Part shown: one piece after another, positions 10,897 through 21,860 of the stretch
Numbering within the stretch: position 1 is the stretch's first letter
Layout of the letters: each line of letters begins with the position of its first letter
DNA from: Leptodontidium sp. MPI-SDFR-AT-0119
Lineage: Eukaryota > Ascomycota > Leotiomycetes > Helotiales > Leptodontidiaceae
Length of the DNA stretch: 64,000 nt
Reading direction: 5' to 3'
Assembly (NCBI GenBank): GCA_020726505.1
Contig: JAHLEZ010000046.1
Location: forward strand, 124,001-188,000
Notes under the pieces: generated by a model
Told to the model about the DNA's origin: nothing
The model's database searches: none
The model's input: only the letters and a program-made list of their open reading frames with translations
Program-made: the position numbers and the translations under genes

Positions 10897-11443
10897 TTGC
10901 AAGTAAATCAAAAGGCTCGCAAATGTCGTAATCAAAGTAAAGAAGGATTCAACTCGTAAGGTGTCGTTGATGATGTGGGATGAGGCTGGCGCTTCGGGCA
11001 CCAACTTTTAGCGGGGCGACTAGTCTGATAGTGGAATGGCGTTGAGCATCACGTGAGTACTCCTTCCTGTCTGGGAAAGTCTTGGTCGGTTTGCTGGTTG
11101 GCGCCGCCACGGCCCAGCAAGCAGTCGCCACCACGGCTCGTGCCGGTGCGGTAGTTACTGGACGCGCACTGCGCACGCCGACGCCCTAAGACAAGTCGTC
11201 TCGTGAATCACGAACCAAATCCGAATGTCACCTGAGAGGCGATCTTAGCCTCACTTAGATCTGCATTTCACTTCAAGGCTCCGGCTCCCGCAACACTCTT
11301 TAAACAACGTGATGAAGTATTGAACCAATTAGGCTTGAATTGATTGATTGATTGAGCTCCGTTCCAATGAGTGGTGCAGAACCTCTATATTTACCTAAAG
11401 TTTAGTGCTCCGCCACAATAAAAATGCCTAGCATAGCCCCTCG
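10897..11443. other. Intergenic DNA
   Basis: Ordinary composition. Contains a short (TTGA)n run near 11337-11356 and a 75-codon minus-strand frame (11176-10949) of Ala/Arg/Thr-rich low-complexity sequence that I do not accept as a gene. Likely promoter side of the gene at 11573. Confidence 0.4.
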
Positions 11444-11572
11444 GTGTGTCCCAACAAATGCTTCTGGTGCTGCTGCAGGAATATAAGTCCTACACGAAGG
11501 ACCTCTTTATTTTCAAATCTGCGTTATTCATATCCTTCAATTCTTGTGGCAAGAGATCGGTCTACTATCACC

Positions 11573-12265
11573 ATGAATAGCAATGATTCCCTTCCTAGCC
11601 TTCTCCGCCGCGTGGTAGCTGCAGCTAACACGATTGACAAGTTTGTTATGGACTCTACTTTTATCCGCATGACCATCTATGGATACGGCGACGATGGTCC
11701 CGATCTAGTGCCATTTACGACAGAACCGCCGGAATATTATCTTGAGAAAGAAGACTCCCTTAATTTTTGGGACAGGTATTTTAACCACCTGATAACGGAA
11801 TGGGACGCCGGTCGCTTGAGCTATATGAAGATGAACGTTATCGTCGAACGTTTGAGTAGTCCCGCTGCAGAATTGGACCTTTGTGCACCGGAATTAGTAC
11901 GCATCTATCGAAATCTTCCAAACGTGCCGGAAGAGCGTATTCAAGGCGTTCTGAGGAGACACAGCGCCATTAACGCTTTCCTGAACAGCGCTGATATTGG
12001 TATTGAATTGTGGAAACATAATGACAGTAAGTCTGAATTTGTAAAATGTCGTATCTTTGTATCTGATATTTGGCGACCCGCAGGTTTTCCAGTTGAAGGT
12101 GGCATACGCCGTCGGAGGCCCCAGCCACATCCCACAGGTCAGGAGACGAAAAGCACTCGCGATACTAATGAGACGTTACTCGTTGAAGCTCCAATACCAA
12201 ATGGAATATTGCCCAAAATACTCCACAGAATTCTGCTTATTCTCAATGCATGTTTGAAATCCTAA
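11573..12265 (+). CDS. Hypothetical protein, probably with one intron
   Basis: A frame open from 11444; the first well-placed start is the ATG at 11573 (MNSNDSLPSLLRRVVAAANT), preceded by ACTATCACC. It gives about 230 residues, mostly polar with acidic and Tyr-rich patches and no membrane segment before the end. A GTAAGT donor at 12027 and an acceptor CAG at 12083 bound a 57-nt stretch with a TCTGAT branch-like sequence. It is a multiple of three without stops, so splicing is likely but not forced. After it comes an Arg/Pro-rich segment. I do not recognise the family. The stop at 12263-12265 may be intronic, because a membrane-protein exon follows at 12297 in a compatible setting. Confidence 0.5.
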   Translation: MNSNDSLPSLLRRVVAAANTIDKFVMDSTFIRMTIYGYGDDGPDLVPFTTEPPEYYLEKEDSLNFWDRYFNHLITEWDAGRLSYMKMNVIVERLSSPAAELDLCAPELVRIYRNLPNVPEERIQGVLRRHSAINAFLNSADIGIELWKHNDSKSEFVKCRIFVSDIWRPAGFPVEGGIRRRRPQPHPTGQETKSTRDTNETLLVEAPIPNGILPKILHRILLILNACLKS

Positions 12266-12296
12266 CATTTCATTGAATAAAATTGACTATTTCTTA

Positions 12297-12720
12297 GAAC
12301 AACACAACTATTATTACCTTAACCTGTATCGTTACCCTGGCTTCAAGTATCATACAGACTCGGGCTTTTGACCAGAGCTTTCGTGCCGTGGGCCTAAATC
12401 CAGGAAAAGCCACAGATCCTGACTTCTTGTCTAATCTGCAGAGCTCTTTGATGCAACTTCTAGGTCTCTACATAACAACACTCCCATTCTTGAGGAACCG
12501 AGTTGTTAGAAAGCATTATCCTTGGTGGGCATGGGTCCTTGCTACCGGCAGCTTCGTGTGCAGCGTTGCAGCCATAGGAATATACTTTTGGTGTACGGCA
12601 CTTACACCTCTTATTTTATTTGTGGGATGTGCATTGCAGGCTTTCATGGTGTTACAATTAGTTTGGATGATCGATGGTGTCGCCAAGGACCAGAGTGTGG
12701 GAGGAAGGAAGGAGGTTTAA
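12297..12720 (+). CDS. Hypothetical membrane protein exon
   Basis: An open frame begins directly after a good acceptor (TGACTATTTCTTAG, ending 12296) and runs to a TAA at 12720. It has no ATG near its start, so it is best read as a 3' exon, perhaps of the gene at 11573; I found no phase-matching donor I trust. Four hydrophobic stretches are visible: ITLTCIVTLASSII, LMQLLGLYITTLPFL, WAWVLATGSFVCSVAAIGIYF and LTPLILFVGCALQAFMVLQLV. A polar loop (LNPGKATDPDFLSNLQ) sits between the first two. The pattern of short loops and a final tail is common in uncharacterised fungal membrane proteins. Confidence 0.45.
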
Positions 12721-12799
12721 TAGTGTCAGGCCGCCCTAGGCGGACAGGAGTAGGTGGCACACGTGATTTGTCACGCGATCAGATCAGCAAATGAGAAAG

Positions 12800-13950
12800 C
12801 ATATCATTTGGGATTCAGCAGATGGTTAGTGACAAGAAAGAGTGAATAGAGTTTGCAAAGCTGGGATGTAAAAGCTAATATAGTAGAGTCCGCGTGAGAC
12901 GCTTCCGCGGCATTACTACTGTAGTAGCTGGGACTTGTCTGGGAGGCTTGGAGGTAGTGTAGCAAGTTCTCATCTTCAAGGGAGATAGAAGTAGTATAAT
13001 CTTCTTGGAATAGACCCCCGCAGATCCCGCAAGGCAGTCGTACAGAGGCGTGTGCGATGGCTCGTTGGTAAGATTTCATATATGACATTTGAATGCTGGG
13101 CGTAATAACCTCTGGGAAAGTGGACGAAACCCTTCCCATATACTCGAACTCTTGTCTAAGAAAGGACGGGATCTCGCCGTCATAGACTAGTAGCGACCGC
13201 GGAGGATGTGTTGTCCTAATAGTAATCTGGTTATTAGCATTTATAGTCTCGACTTAGTAGGTATACCTTGAACGCTAGTCTCTCACACTTACTCGGCCCC
13301 TCCTCGCACTAGGATAAGTGTCGGTAGCTTACTGGCTAGATACCGGCCGCTGACGCGCACCTTTACCTTACATCCCGGCTCTTATCCTAGCTCTGTCCCG
13401 CACGATCTTCTACTTCTATAGATTTAAACGACGCGCTTACTACTCTGAACGCTAGAGTTCCCAATTTCGCGCAACAGTGGCATCTTCCTTAAGGCTCGCC
13501 TCCTCTCTACGGTCATTAACGCTCGTTTTCTCCTTACGCGCTTTCTGCTCCGAACGCCAAAGTTTTTAGTTTTTCGCAATAGTATTATTTCCACTAACGC
13601 CCGTTTTCTCCTTACAGGCTAATTCTAGTCGTTCGCTCACTCGCCGCTACTTAATCCGCTTCCTAGAAGCCTCATTATGCTTTCGCTGCTGTTCTCAGTC
13701 TCGATTCAGTTAGTCCAGGCTTCGCACCGCATATATTTCTCTCTGGCTCTAAGGAGGATCAGGGAGTTTATACCGTCTTACTTAAAGCTCTAGCTCTTCC
13801 GCCCTTTCCCTTCGGGATTCTAGCCGCGAGGTCGTAGTTTCGATCTCACGTAGTCGTGCTTAGCGTTTTAAATCTCGAACCTTTTCCCTTTAGAGTTTAA
13901 TTACGGCTAATCATTATTTATTTGCATCCTGCTATTAAGTAGCATTAGGA
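12800..13950 (-). pseudogene. Helitron-like helicase N-terminal remnant
   Basis: A single frame reads through the interval if each TAG/TAA is taken as a former Gln codon. The right part is an Arg/Lys/Glu/Gln-rich coiled segment (SERLELACKEKTGV, REEASLKED). The left part, intact over 111 codons at 13139-12804, carries GRVSSTFPEVITPSIQMSYM and a Cys pair in RLPCGICGGLFQED. That succession (basic coiled start, then a short Cys motif) resembles the start of fungal Helitron proteins, from memory of the family. The Rep and helicase domains that should follow are absent: the frame stops at 12804, so the element is truncated. No Helitron end (TC start or CTRR end) was securely found. Confidence 0.45.
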
Positions 13951-14640
13951 TCACTGGGAGTGACTAGGAATAGTGCAGGAGAAGTTATTCTTATGTCTAA
14001 TAGACAAATGTAGAATGCCAACGCAGTTAATAATAGAAGAAGATGTTAGGTTAGTGACGTCAGATAAGACACGTTATAAGGGGAAATTATAGTCACAGGA
14101 CTAAAGGTTAAAAAGGTAAATGCGAACTAGATAGAAGCGAAAAACAATAACAGACTCCGCATGTGACAGTGACCCCGTGTTTTACCCCTTAAAAGGCTCG
14201 CTTAAAACGCTCGGCTAACAAGAGTGCTGGCCTGTGGCTCGCACGACAAGAGTGCTAGCCTACGGCACGCACGAAGCCTTCGTACTTTGGTACGTAAGAA
14301 GAGGTCTGGTATAGAACAAAACAAACATGTAGAAACCCACGTGACACGAGGTCAATGCGAGCGGGACGGAAGCGAAAATCAACAATAACCCCGCACGTGA
14401 GAGCGACCAGCTGACCACCCCCTTGAAAAGCTCGGCTAAAAAATTTCGCCCCGCGGCCGCTGGGTGGCTTCGAAGCCCTTCTCTCTCTTAGCAGGCTAAG
14501 AGTACGAAGGCATTTTTTGGCCCCGCGAGCCTTGGGCGCTGGGTGGCTTCGAAGCCCTTCTCTCTCTTAGCAAGCTAAGAGTACGAAGGCACCTTCCCGA
14601 GAAACAGTAACTACCGCAGACCTTTCTTTCCTCTGCGCAA
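13951..14640. repeat. Short tandem and inverted repeats
   Basis: Two tandem 28-bp units with CAAGAGTGCT.GCCT lie at 14219-14246 and 14247-14274. Two 54-bp copies lie at 14459-14512 and 14538-14591, differing at one base; each contains GGCTTCGAAGCC and the inverted pair CTCTTAGC/GCTAAGAG. The stretch GCACGTGAGAGC..CAGCTGACC..CCCCTT at 14392-14435 resembles the front of the TRIM LTRs at 9256 and 10057, and a weaker version lies at 14159-14215. No coding frame seen. Confidence 0.65.
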
Positions 14641-17600
14641 CTGTACTATGAGCGAGCCGAATGGCCTAGGTACTACTTGTGTAGCAGGAGGACTTTCGTC
14701 ATTAGCTCCGGGCATATCCTGTAGAGCTCTCGTCCTGTCTTTTCATTTGTCCAACCCTCTTTCCATTCGGCCAGCAGGAGCGAGTTATGGACTACTCTCA
14801 TCGCCGCGACAAGCGAGTAACCTGGCGATCTGTAAGCAGTTTAGCCAGTGTCAACTTCCCTTGACCGCCCCGGTCCTTACTTTGGGTCTCATGTTTTCTA
14901 TCATCCACAGTATCTGAAGGAGGATATATTGGCCGGATTGACTGTCTGGGTTGGCCATGGATCTGACTGCTGCCTAGTTGTCTGTGAAAACTATAACGGC
15001 TCTATAGTCTTTCCTGTATGCGATCTCGAGTGATGAGAGAATCCCTCTTAACTCGGCTGCGTAGACAGTGACCCCTGACGCCCGGCCCAGGTATGACCGA
15101 TATTTGATGGAGCCATCGGCCGTCACGGCGGAAGCGCCAACCTTATCGTTGATACAACTGCCGTCCCTGTAAAGGGCGAGGGCTAAAGTGCGTAATCTAC
15201 TCACGATCGAGTCATGCTCTTCCTTCCCACGCTTCTTATCAGATGCAATATGAATATTTGGCGGTCTCCACCAAGGTGCGATGATGTATGGTTGCTTGGG
15301 TTCTAGTTGCTGCTCAGGTTCTTGCCCTATTCGTGATCTGAGATAGTGTTCCACCTTTTCCAGAGGCTCCACGTCTAATTCGCCTTCTCCCACGGACCGT
15401 GCGCGATGCGACGCCTTCGGGGTACCCTTACGTCTTTGATGTAATAGTAGATGGGCCTGGTTCTAATGCGCGTTGCCGCGTCCCAGAGGTGTTTGTCGAG
15501 CTGCTGGGGAATTGGTTTAACATAGCATTCTATTTCCAGTGCTGCCGTGGAGGTCGCCTTGAATGCTTCGGCTACTACTCAGCCCCTTGTACTGTATAGA
15601 TTTGATCTAGTCTGCCACTTTCTTCCTATGGCTCGCTTCTCCGGCGGGAATATACCACGCCGAGTACCCGTAGAGTACTTGTGGGAAGATCACTGCTTGG
15701 CACACTTTCCTTAAGTTCAGCAGGCTCATTCCTCACGTCGACCCAGTTATTCGGGATAGCATTTTTTGAGGCTGTTGTGTGCTTTGACTCGCAAGGACTC
15801 CAGGTGGCCGTTACATAGCAAGCTGGTATCTAGGGTGAACCCCAAATACTTAACCTGCGGTGTTGGTTTGATCGTCCTCCCTTTATCCAACTCTAGTTCT
15901 TGGTCGAGGTCGAATTCCTTTGGTTTCTTTGTGAGGCGTAGGAGCGTGTACTTGTTTGGTGCAAACACCGAGGCGTGCTTCTTTGTTCAGGCTTCACATT
16001 CGGCGTGCACCTGTTTGAGCCTTCTGCAGTTCTCCTCCGTTGTTCGGCTGGACACGAGGATGGCTACGTCGTCTATGTACCCGCTGGTGCACATATTCAG
16101 GTCTGGCTTATTTCCGATTTCTAGCAGGTCGGCATTGTAGAAGAGATAGAGGATCGGTGATAGCGGGGACCGCTGTGGGATTCCTGTGTTTGTTCTAAAC
16201 GGGGCTGACGTATCCATTCCCAGGCGTAAAGTGGTCGTACGGTCCTTAAGGAAGCTCTCTATAAGCATTACTGTCTACAGGTCAACCCGTCGTTTTCTCA
16301 GGTTGTGTATTAGCCTGTGGTGTGAGACGTTGTCGAAGGCACCTGACACATCGAGGAGTAGGAGACTGGTGACATCCTTCCCTGTCGCGTACTAGGCTAT
16401 ATAAATCCGTTCGAGGAGTACATAGATTACGTGCTCTATAGATCTCCCTCTTCGGCCACCCATATGCTCTCCTGGGAGCAGGCTGTGCATCTCGACTGCG
16501 AAGCTGATTCTCCGAGCGATGACGGCATTTAAGATCTTCCTAATAGTGCTAAGGAGAGCTATAAGTCGATATGATTTTGGCTGTGTGTAGTCACCTTTAC
16601 CTGGCTTCTGGAGCGCCACGGTATAACTATACTTGAAGGCCCTAGGGTAGTACCCTGTCGCCAAGCATCTATTAAATAGAGCGTGTAGTGCTAGAATAAT
16701 AATTTTTATTACCTTGTGTAGGATGTGGTTTGATATCCCGTCCGGTCCTAGTGCTTTGTTTCTTAGTACGTGTCGTATTGCCCTTTTAATTTTATGAGGC
16801 GTGATAGGGGGGGACTTAATATTATTTGTGTTTAGCACCTGTCTAGATCGGCGAGATCTGCTTTTAGAGGCTCAGGGAAGAATGTCCCTTTAAGGACGTT
16901 AACCTTTTCTTTTATCTTATCTTCTAGATTCTTATCTTAGTTTCTTAATAGTGGGATAAATAACGATCACGACGAGCTGTTCTTGGCCTATTTTGCTACC
17001 TTTTATAACCCCTCGATAGACTCAGAGGCCGTTTTTACTCGTTCCCTATACGTAGTCTTAAGAGCTTTGTTTATTAACCTCGCCTTCCGATTTCTTGCCC
17101 GTCTATATTACTCCCACGACTCCTTTGTTTAGGCACGTTTCGTCTTTCTCCTTAATTGTCTGGCCTTTATTTACGCTTCCTTGTATTCTTTTATAAACCC
17201 GGCTATAGACCTTAGGCTTGGCCTACTTTACGGGGTGGGATTGGTCGATTGCTGTATTAATAGACCGCACTATAGCATTTACAAGGTTATCGATCTCTTG
17301 TAAATTTCTAGCTAAGAGTATTATAAGCATTTCTCTTTTTAATAATACTCTTAATGTTTAAATATTCGTTTCTCTTCATAGTCTCTTAGGCGTAGTCGAC
17401 TACTGTCTGATGTGAGTGTTAAGTGTCGTTAAGACTAGGAAATAATCCGAGTCGAAGTCGAATGACTACTATACTTTACATTTTATTACTTACTGCCTTA
17501 CCCCCTCCGTAGCAAATACTAGGTCGAGGGTAGTTTCTTGGCCTCTTAACTACTAGGTGTATGTCCCGGGAGTGAGGAGAAGATCTAAGTAACACTCTTT

Positions 17601-17800
17601 TAAGATGTCTAATAGTTCTTTAAAGTCACGCCGTCTTATATAGTATTCTTCCTTACTCGTCTATAAGCTATACCTTTTATTAAAGTCTCTTAGTATTATA
17701 TATTCTTTACTAGGGGTATTCTAAAGGAAACATAAGCCTTAGTAGGAGCTGTGTTTAGTATTATTAAAATATTTAAACATAGTTTTAGGCTCAGGATATA
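14640..17800 (-). pseudogene. Tad/I-like LINE: endonuclease, reverse transcriptase and RNase H remnants
   Basis: A non-LTR retrotransposon second ORF, N-terminus on the right. The endonuclease end is visible near 17700-17400 (GQETTLDLVFATEG, then a DSDYFLVL block). The reverse transcriptase spans 16838-15750 with ALGPDGISNHILHKV, SYRLIALLSTIRKILNAVIARR, a GIPQRSPLSPIL motif (QGSPLSPIL is usual) and the catalytic GYIDDVAIL near 16080. RNase H follows at 15393-14900 with LALALYRDGSCINDKVGASAV, YAAELRGILSSLEIA and VIVFTDN, giving the D-E-D residues. TAG/TAA codons and a few shifts interrupt it. The 5' portion beyond 16840 is far more AT-rich than the 3' portion, as if RIP stopped part-way. The gag-like ORF1 was not identified. 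The element ends near 14640. Confidence 0.85.
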
Positions 17801-20590
17801 TTAGCCTATAACGCTAGAGGTTATAAGTACTATAAGAGAAGGAAATAACAAGGGAAATAAGGTTAGTGAGAGAAAGTATAAAGGTGCTTTTAGTAAGTAT
17901 AGCGATGCTATGGTATTAGATAGTTTCCGTGCTGCTTTTTGGACTATATTTACTTTACTTGTATAGTCTCTGTGGGGCTAATTGTTGTGAATGGCTTGAG
18001 AAAGACTAGGAAAATTGGATTGAAGAGGGAGTAGGAGTGAGTTAAAGACGTTATTGTACTATTACGCTTAGTATTATTAAAGTAGTCCATTAGATTAATT
18101 TTGTATTACTTAGAGTAGTAAGTCTTTAAAGCTTCTTAATCGTAACTACTAGAAGCTAAATAATCACAGTTAATACCTAAGTAAAGAGATTTTCTAATAA
18201 AATAACTTATTTGTTATTATATTACTTAAGGCTTATATTAATATTTCTATAATCGTTAATTATATTATATATTAGGTCGTTTCAAAAGACGGCGCACGCT
18301 TTAGTGTGCCGGTGATTAAGAGCACATCGTTAAGTTAAACGCAGATTATAATTAAGACAACTCAAAGCTTGTACGAAGTAATCTTAAAGACTAGTATATT
18401 AACGCCTTAAAGATATATGAGTTGCCTGCAATACCTTTTACTATTAGTAAAGAAGCCATTATTTAAGTAAGTCAGAATAGCGAGCTTTAAGTACGACTAA
18501 CTAAATTAATAGAAGACAAGTGTTAACGTATAGACTGTATTAATAGTAATTTAAATAGTATAATAATTCTAACTAATAGATAAGCTATAAACAAACTATT
18601 TATTGTGACTTGTTTAGCTTTATATTAACCTAAAGTATTCACAGACTAATAATCTTATTAAGAGCAAAAAAGAAGCTAAACCTAAAGTAACTTGTTAGTG
18701 ACTCTAACTTATTATATTTATAAGTGTAATTAGACTTATAATTTATTAATGTCGTTATAAATATAAAACTAAGAGAATACGGCTATAATTAAATTAATAA
18801 GTCCTTTTGTTTAAATTATTTATATATAGAAATTTAATAGGCTGTGTGTCCTTCGATATATAGTAAAAGTTTAACGAGCGGCTTTTATACTAGTAAGAAT
18901 AAAGAACCTTAGTAAAAAGCTAAAGTAAATAAATATTATATTTATATTTAAAGAACCTAGTTTTTACGTTATAATAAAGGGAAAGTAAAGCTAAATAGTC
19001 ATAGAGGTAAAAAGTAATACTAATTAAAGGACTAAAAATAAAGGGAGAAAGGGGAAATAACATAGGTTTCGAGTTTCGTTGTGCGAACTTAAGTACTTAT
19101 AAAAAAGTCCTAGGATAATATTAACATCTTATTTAGTATTATATATATTAACTGTCGCTATTATAAGACTATTGTGCTTTATAGGCTGCCTCTTTAAGCG
19201 TTAGCTAACGTTATTAAAGATGTATTTTAAAGGAAAACAGGCAAGAAATGTTTTTAATCTTAAATACTTTATTAATAGAGCTATTAAGAAAATCGCTTTA
19301 GTAGAGGATTAGTAAAAGAATGACCCGAACTATTAAAAGTATATTCTTGATTTGTCCGAGGATTAGCCGCTATTACAAGGAAAATATTCAAAGACTGGAG
19401 GTAGCAGTGATAAGGAGGTGCTAATCGGCTCAATCCCGCTTATATACCTTATATTCTGTCTTTAAAACGCCACCTTTTAAAAGTTGCTAGCTTCTGTTTA
19501 ATACTTGTTACTAATCCGGGGAAATTATAGCTAAAACCCTAATTTTCTCTTTGAATATTATAATCTATTACTAATAACGATTAGTATTAGAATGTCTTTT
19601 GAGCCCGTTTAAATTATATTATATAATTTATAACGAACCTTAACTTAAAGCCACCTCCCTTTCCCGATTTACGTAAGAGTAATATCTTTAGTATTTCTTG
19701 TTAATAGGACTAACTAATACTTAGAGCTTTACTAAGTCACTAATTTTTTGTCGTGGCATTTTCCCCTTTTTATTAATCCGGGGGCTATTTAGGTCCTGTT
19801 TTTAATATCTTTCTACGCGCTACTAAACGGTATATACTAATATATATATATAGTTGCTTCTTATTAACGCCACTGCGAATAGCGGAAGGATTGCGGATAT
19901 ATAAGCAAAATGTAATTATAACGGTTTATAAGAGCGCTATAAACGTGGTGTTAATACATTGCTTTAACTCGGCTAATTAACTAAAATAAATTTTATTTTT
20001 ATTTTTTATTTTTAAAGAGGAAAATGTAACTTATAAGTTACCGCGCGATTTTTTTATACTAGCTATTATTTTATTCTAGGCGAATTAGAAGTTTAAAAGA
20101 CAATATAAAAACCTTTTACTAAAAAAAGGGGAGTGTTATTTAATTTTATAATCTCGCTAATTTATAAGGAAGATTTGTCAAATACTAGTATTCTCTCGCG
20201 TAAAATAATACCTTACTTTTAATTATTATTAATTAAAACGCTCTCGCCGTAATATATAACAGAAATAGCGGGAGCCTCGCGAATATTAAGTTTATAGACT
20301 TAGTAAAAAGAGAATATATTAATTCTTTACTGTCCTTAATACTGTTTACACAGACTTTCGAGTTTTATTAAGAAGTGATTAGTAATAAATTTAGAAGGCG
20401 ATTTATAATAGATATAAGACTGTTGTATTTAATACGCGAGCCTCCTTTTATTTCTAGTTATATAAGAACTTCCTTGTTTTTAAACTAGTAATTATTATTC
20501 GAATTATATTCCTTTACTCTTATTAATAAACATTCGACTATAAATCCTAATACGGCTAGTTAAGATTTGTCCTAAAACAAATAATTTAAT
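17801..20590. other. Strongly RIP-like AT-rich DNA
   Basis: No family could be read with confidence. On the plus strand around 18300-18650 a weak frame is protein-like (INALKIYELPAIPFTISKEA), but I cannot name it. A minus-strand frame near 20330-20200 (FARLPLFLLYITARAF) is also unassigned. The sequence TAGGTCGTTTCAAAAGACGG at 18274 looks like a possible element end, but I found no inverted partner. Confidence 0.5.
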
Positions 20591-21860
20591 TTAAGATTAA
20601 CTAATATAACCCTCGTTATCCTCGCTAGATTTTTTATTAGACTTCGGTTTCTTTTTAAGTAGAAGAAGCACGCTTATATTAATATTAATAATTACTTTAT
20701 TTTACTTATATACGTGAGTTTTTAGTCCTAGTTTTAAAGAAGACTAGTGGCTAAATTAAGAATTTAGGCTACTTTACTTTCCTTCCTCTTTACTAGCCTA
20801 TTAAGTAAAGATTAGCTACTTATATTTAAACGTGGGATTTTAATTACTAAAGGTTTCACAGTAATTTATTATAGACTTAGAGTACACGCCGACGCGCTCG
20901 ATTTCGATTAACTCATCGCCGTTAGTAAAAGTCTCCTCGCCTTTAAGTATATTTACGTAACCACCGTCGCCCTTACAAAGGTATCTCTCCTCTTTATATC
21001 CTATTATATCTTCTCTATTAATAGTATACGAATTAACTATTAAATCCTTAGTACCTTATTAGTTTATTAGTATATCTTTATTATTATAGTTAACATCTTT
21101 TAATATATACTAATCGCTAAAGCCTAGAACTTAATTATTCTCGGTTATTATATTAATCTTAAAGGATTGTTTATTAATAATGTCGTCTTAAATATTTTAA
21201 TAAATGTGGCTATCTTGGGTTTACCTATGCCGCACGTGTAGCGCTTATATATTACTTTAATATAAAGATATTAGCTTAGTATTATATTTTTACTAAGAAG
21301 CTTATAAATATATTAATCCTCTTAAGAGTACTAATAAGCTGTCCTTAATATATCTCTTAGTGTTGTCTTTATAAGTATTTACTACTTTATTATATTATTC
21401 GAATTCGTCCCCTCGGACTTTATAAATATATAAAGCTCCTCTTCTAATCTAGTCTCCTCGACCTCTTACTAAGATTCCCTAAGGACACTTGTAAAAGCTT
21501 ACACATAAGTCATCGTCGAATCCTCCGCGGGGATAATCTCTGCCTACTTACTAACCCTCGCGCCTCTCTTACACTTTATAAATTTCTTGCCCTAGTACAA
21601 AAATAAATTATTATTTACCTCTAAAAGTGTTAATAAAGTAATTACTATTAAAGGCAGCGGCGGTAATAAAAGAACAAAACATTCACGCTTTAAGCGCTTA
21701 AATAAGAATGTTCTTCGAGATAAAGACTTATAGCCGGACTATAGCGCCAAGTTAACGACTATTATATATTATAATAATAGTAAGACATAAGGGGATACTA
21801 AGAGCTAGGGGAATAGTAATAAGATTCTGTTAAAGGGTATTTAAACGTAAGAAGGCAGCG
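20590..21860 (+). pseudogene. PTH11-like (fungal rhodopsin-domain) receptor, RIP-degraded
   Basis: Reading through stop codons, the frame recovers the typical order of this seven-helix family. A first helix region LTNITLVILARFFIRLRFLFK is near 20600. VHADALDFD then leads into YVTTVALTKVSLLFISYY near 20960-21010. NNVVLNILINVAILGLPMPHV at 21180-21235 carries the diagnostic ALPMP-like motif. The last helix is VESSAGIISAYLLTLAPLL near 21515-21570, followed by a polar cytoplasmic tail to about 21860. Such proteins are plasma-membrane receptors; PTH11 itself acts in surface sensing in rice blast. All stops are TAG/TAA. The signal peptide and any CFEM domain are not readable, so the upstream limit is approximate. 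Confidence 0.75.

Noticed and set aside
12251..12296. 46-nt intron (GTTTGA...TAG) joining the genes at 11573 and 12297
   Set aside because: The branch-like CTAAC is good, but splicing there creates an immediate TAA.
14648..14917. Plus-strand frame over the LINE
   Set aside because: Antisense of the LINE RNase H end, with no domain of its own.
15766..16395. Plus-strand frames (124 and 69 codons)
   Set aside because: Antisense of the reverse transcriptase, whose motifs are clear on the minus strand.
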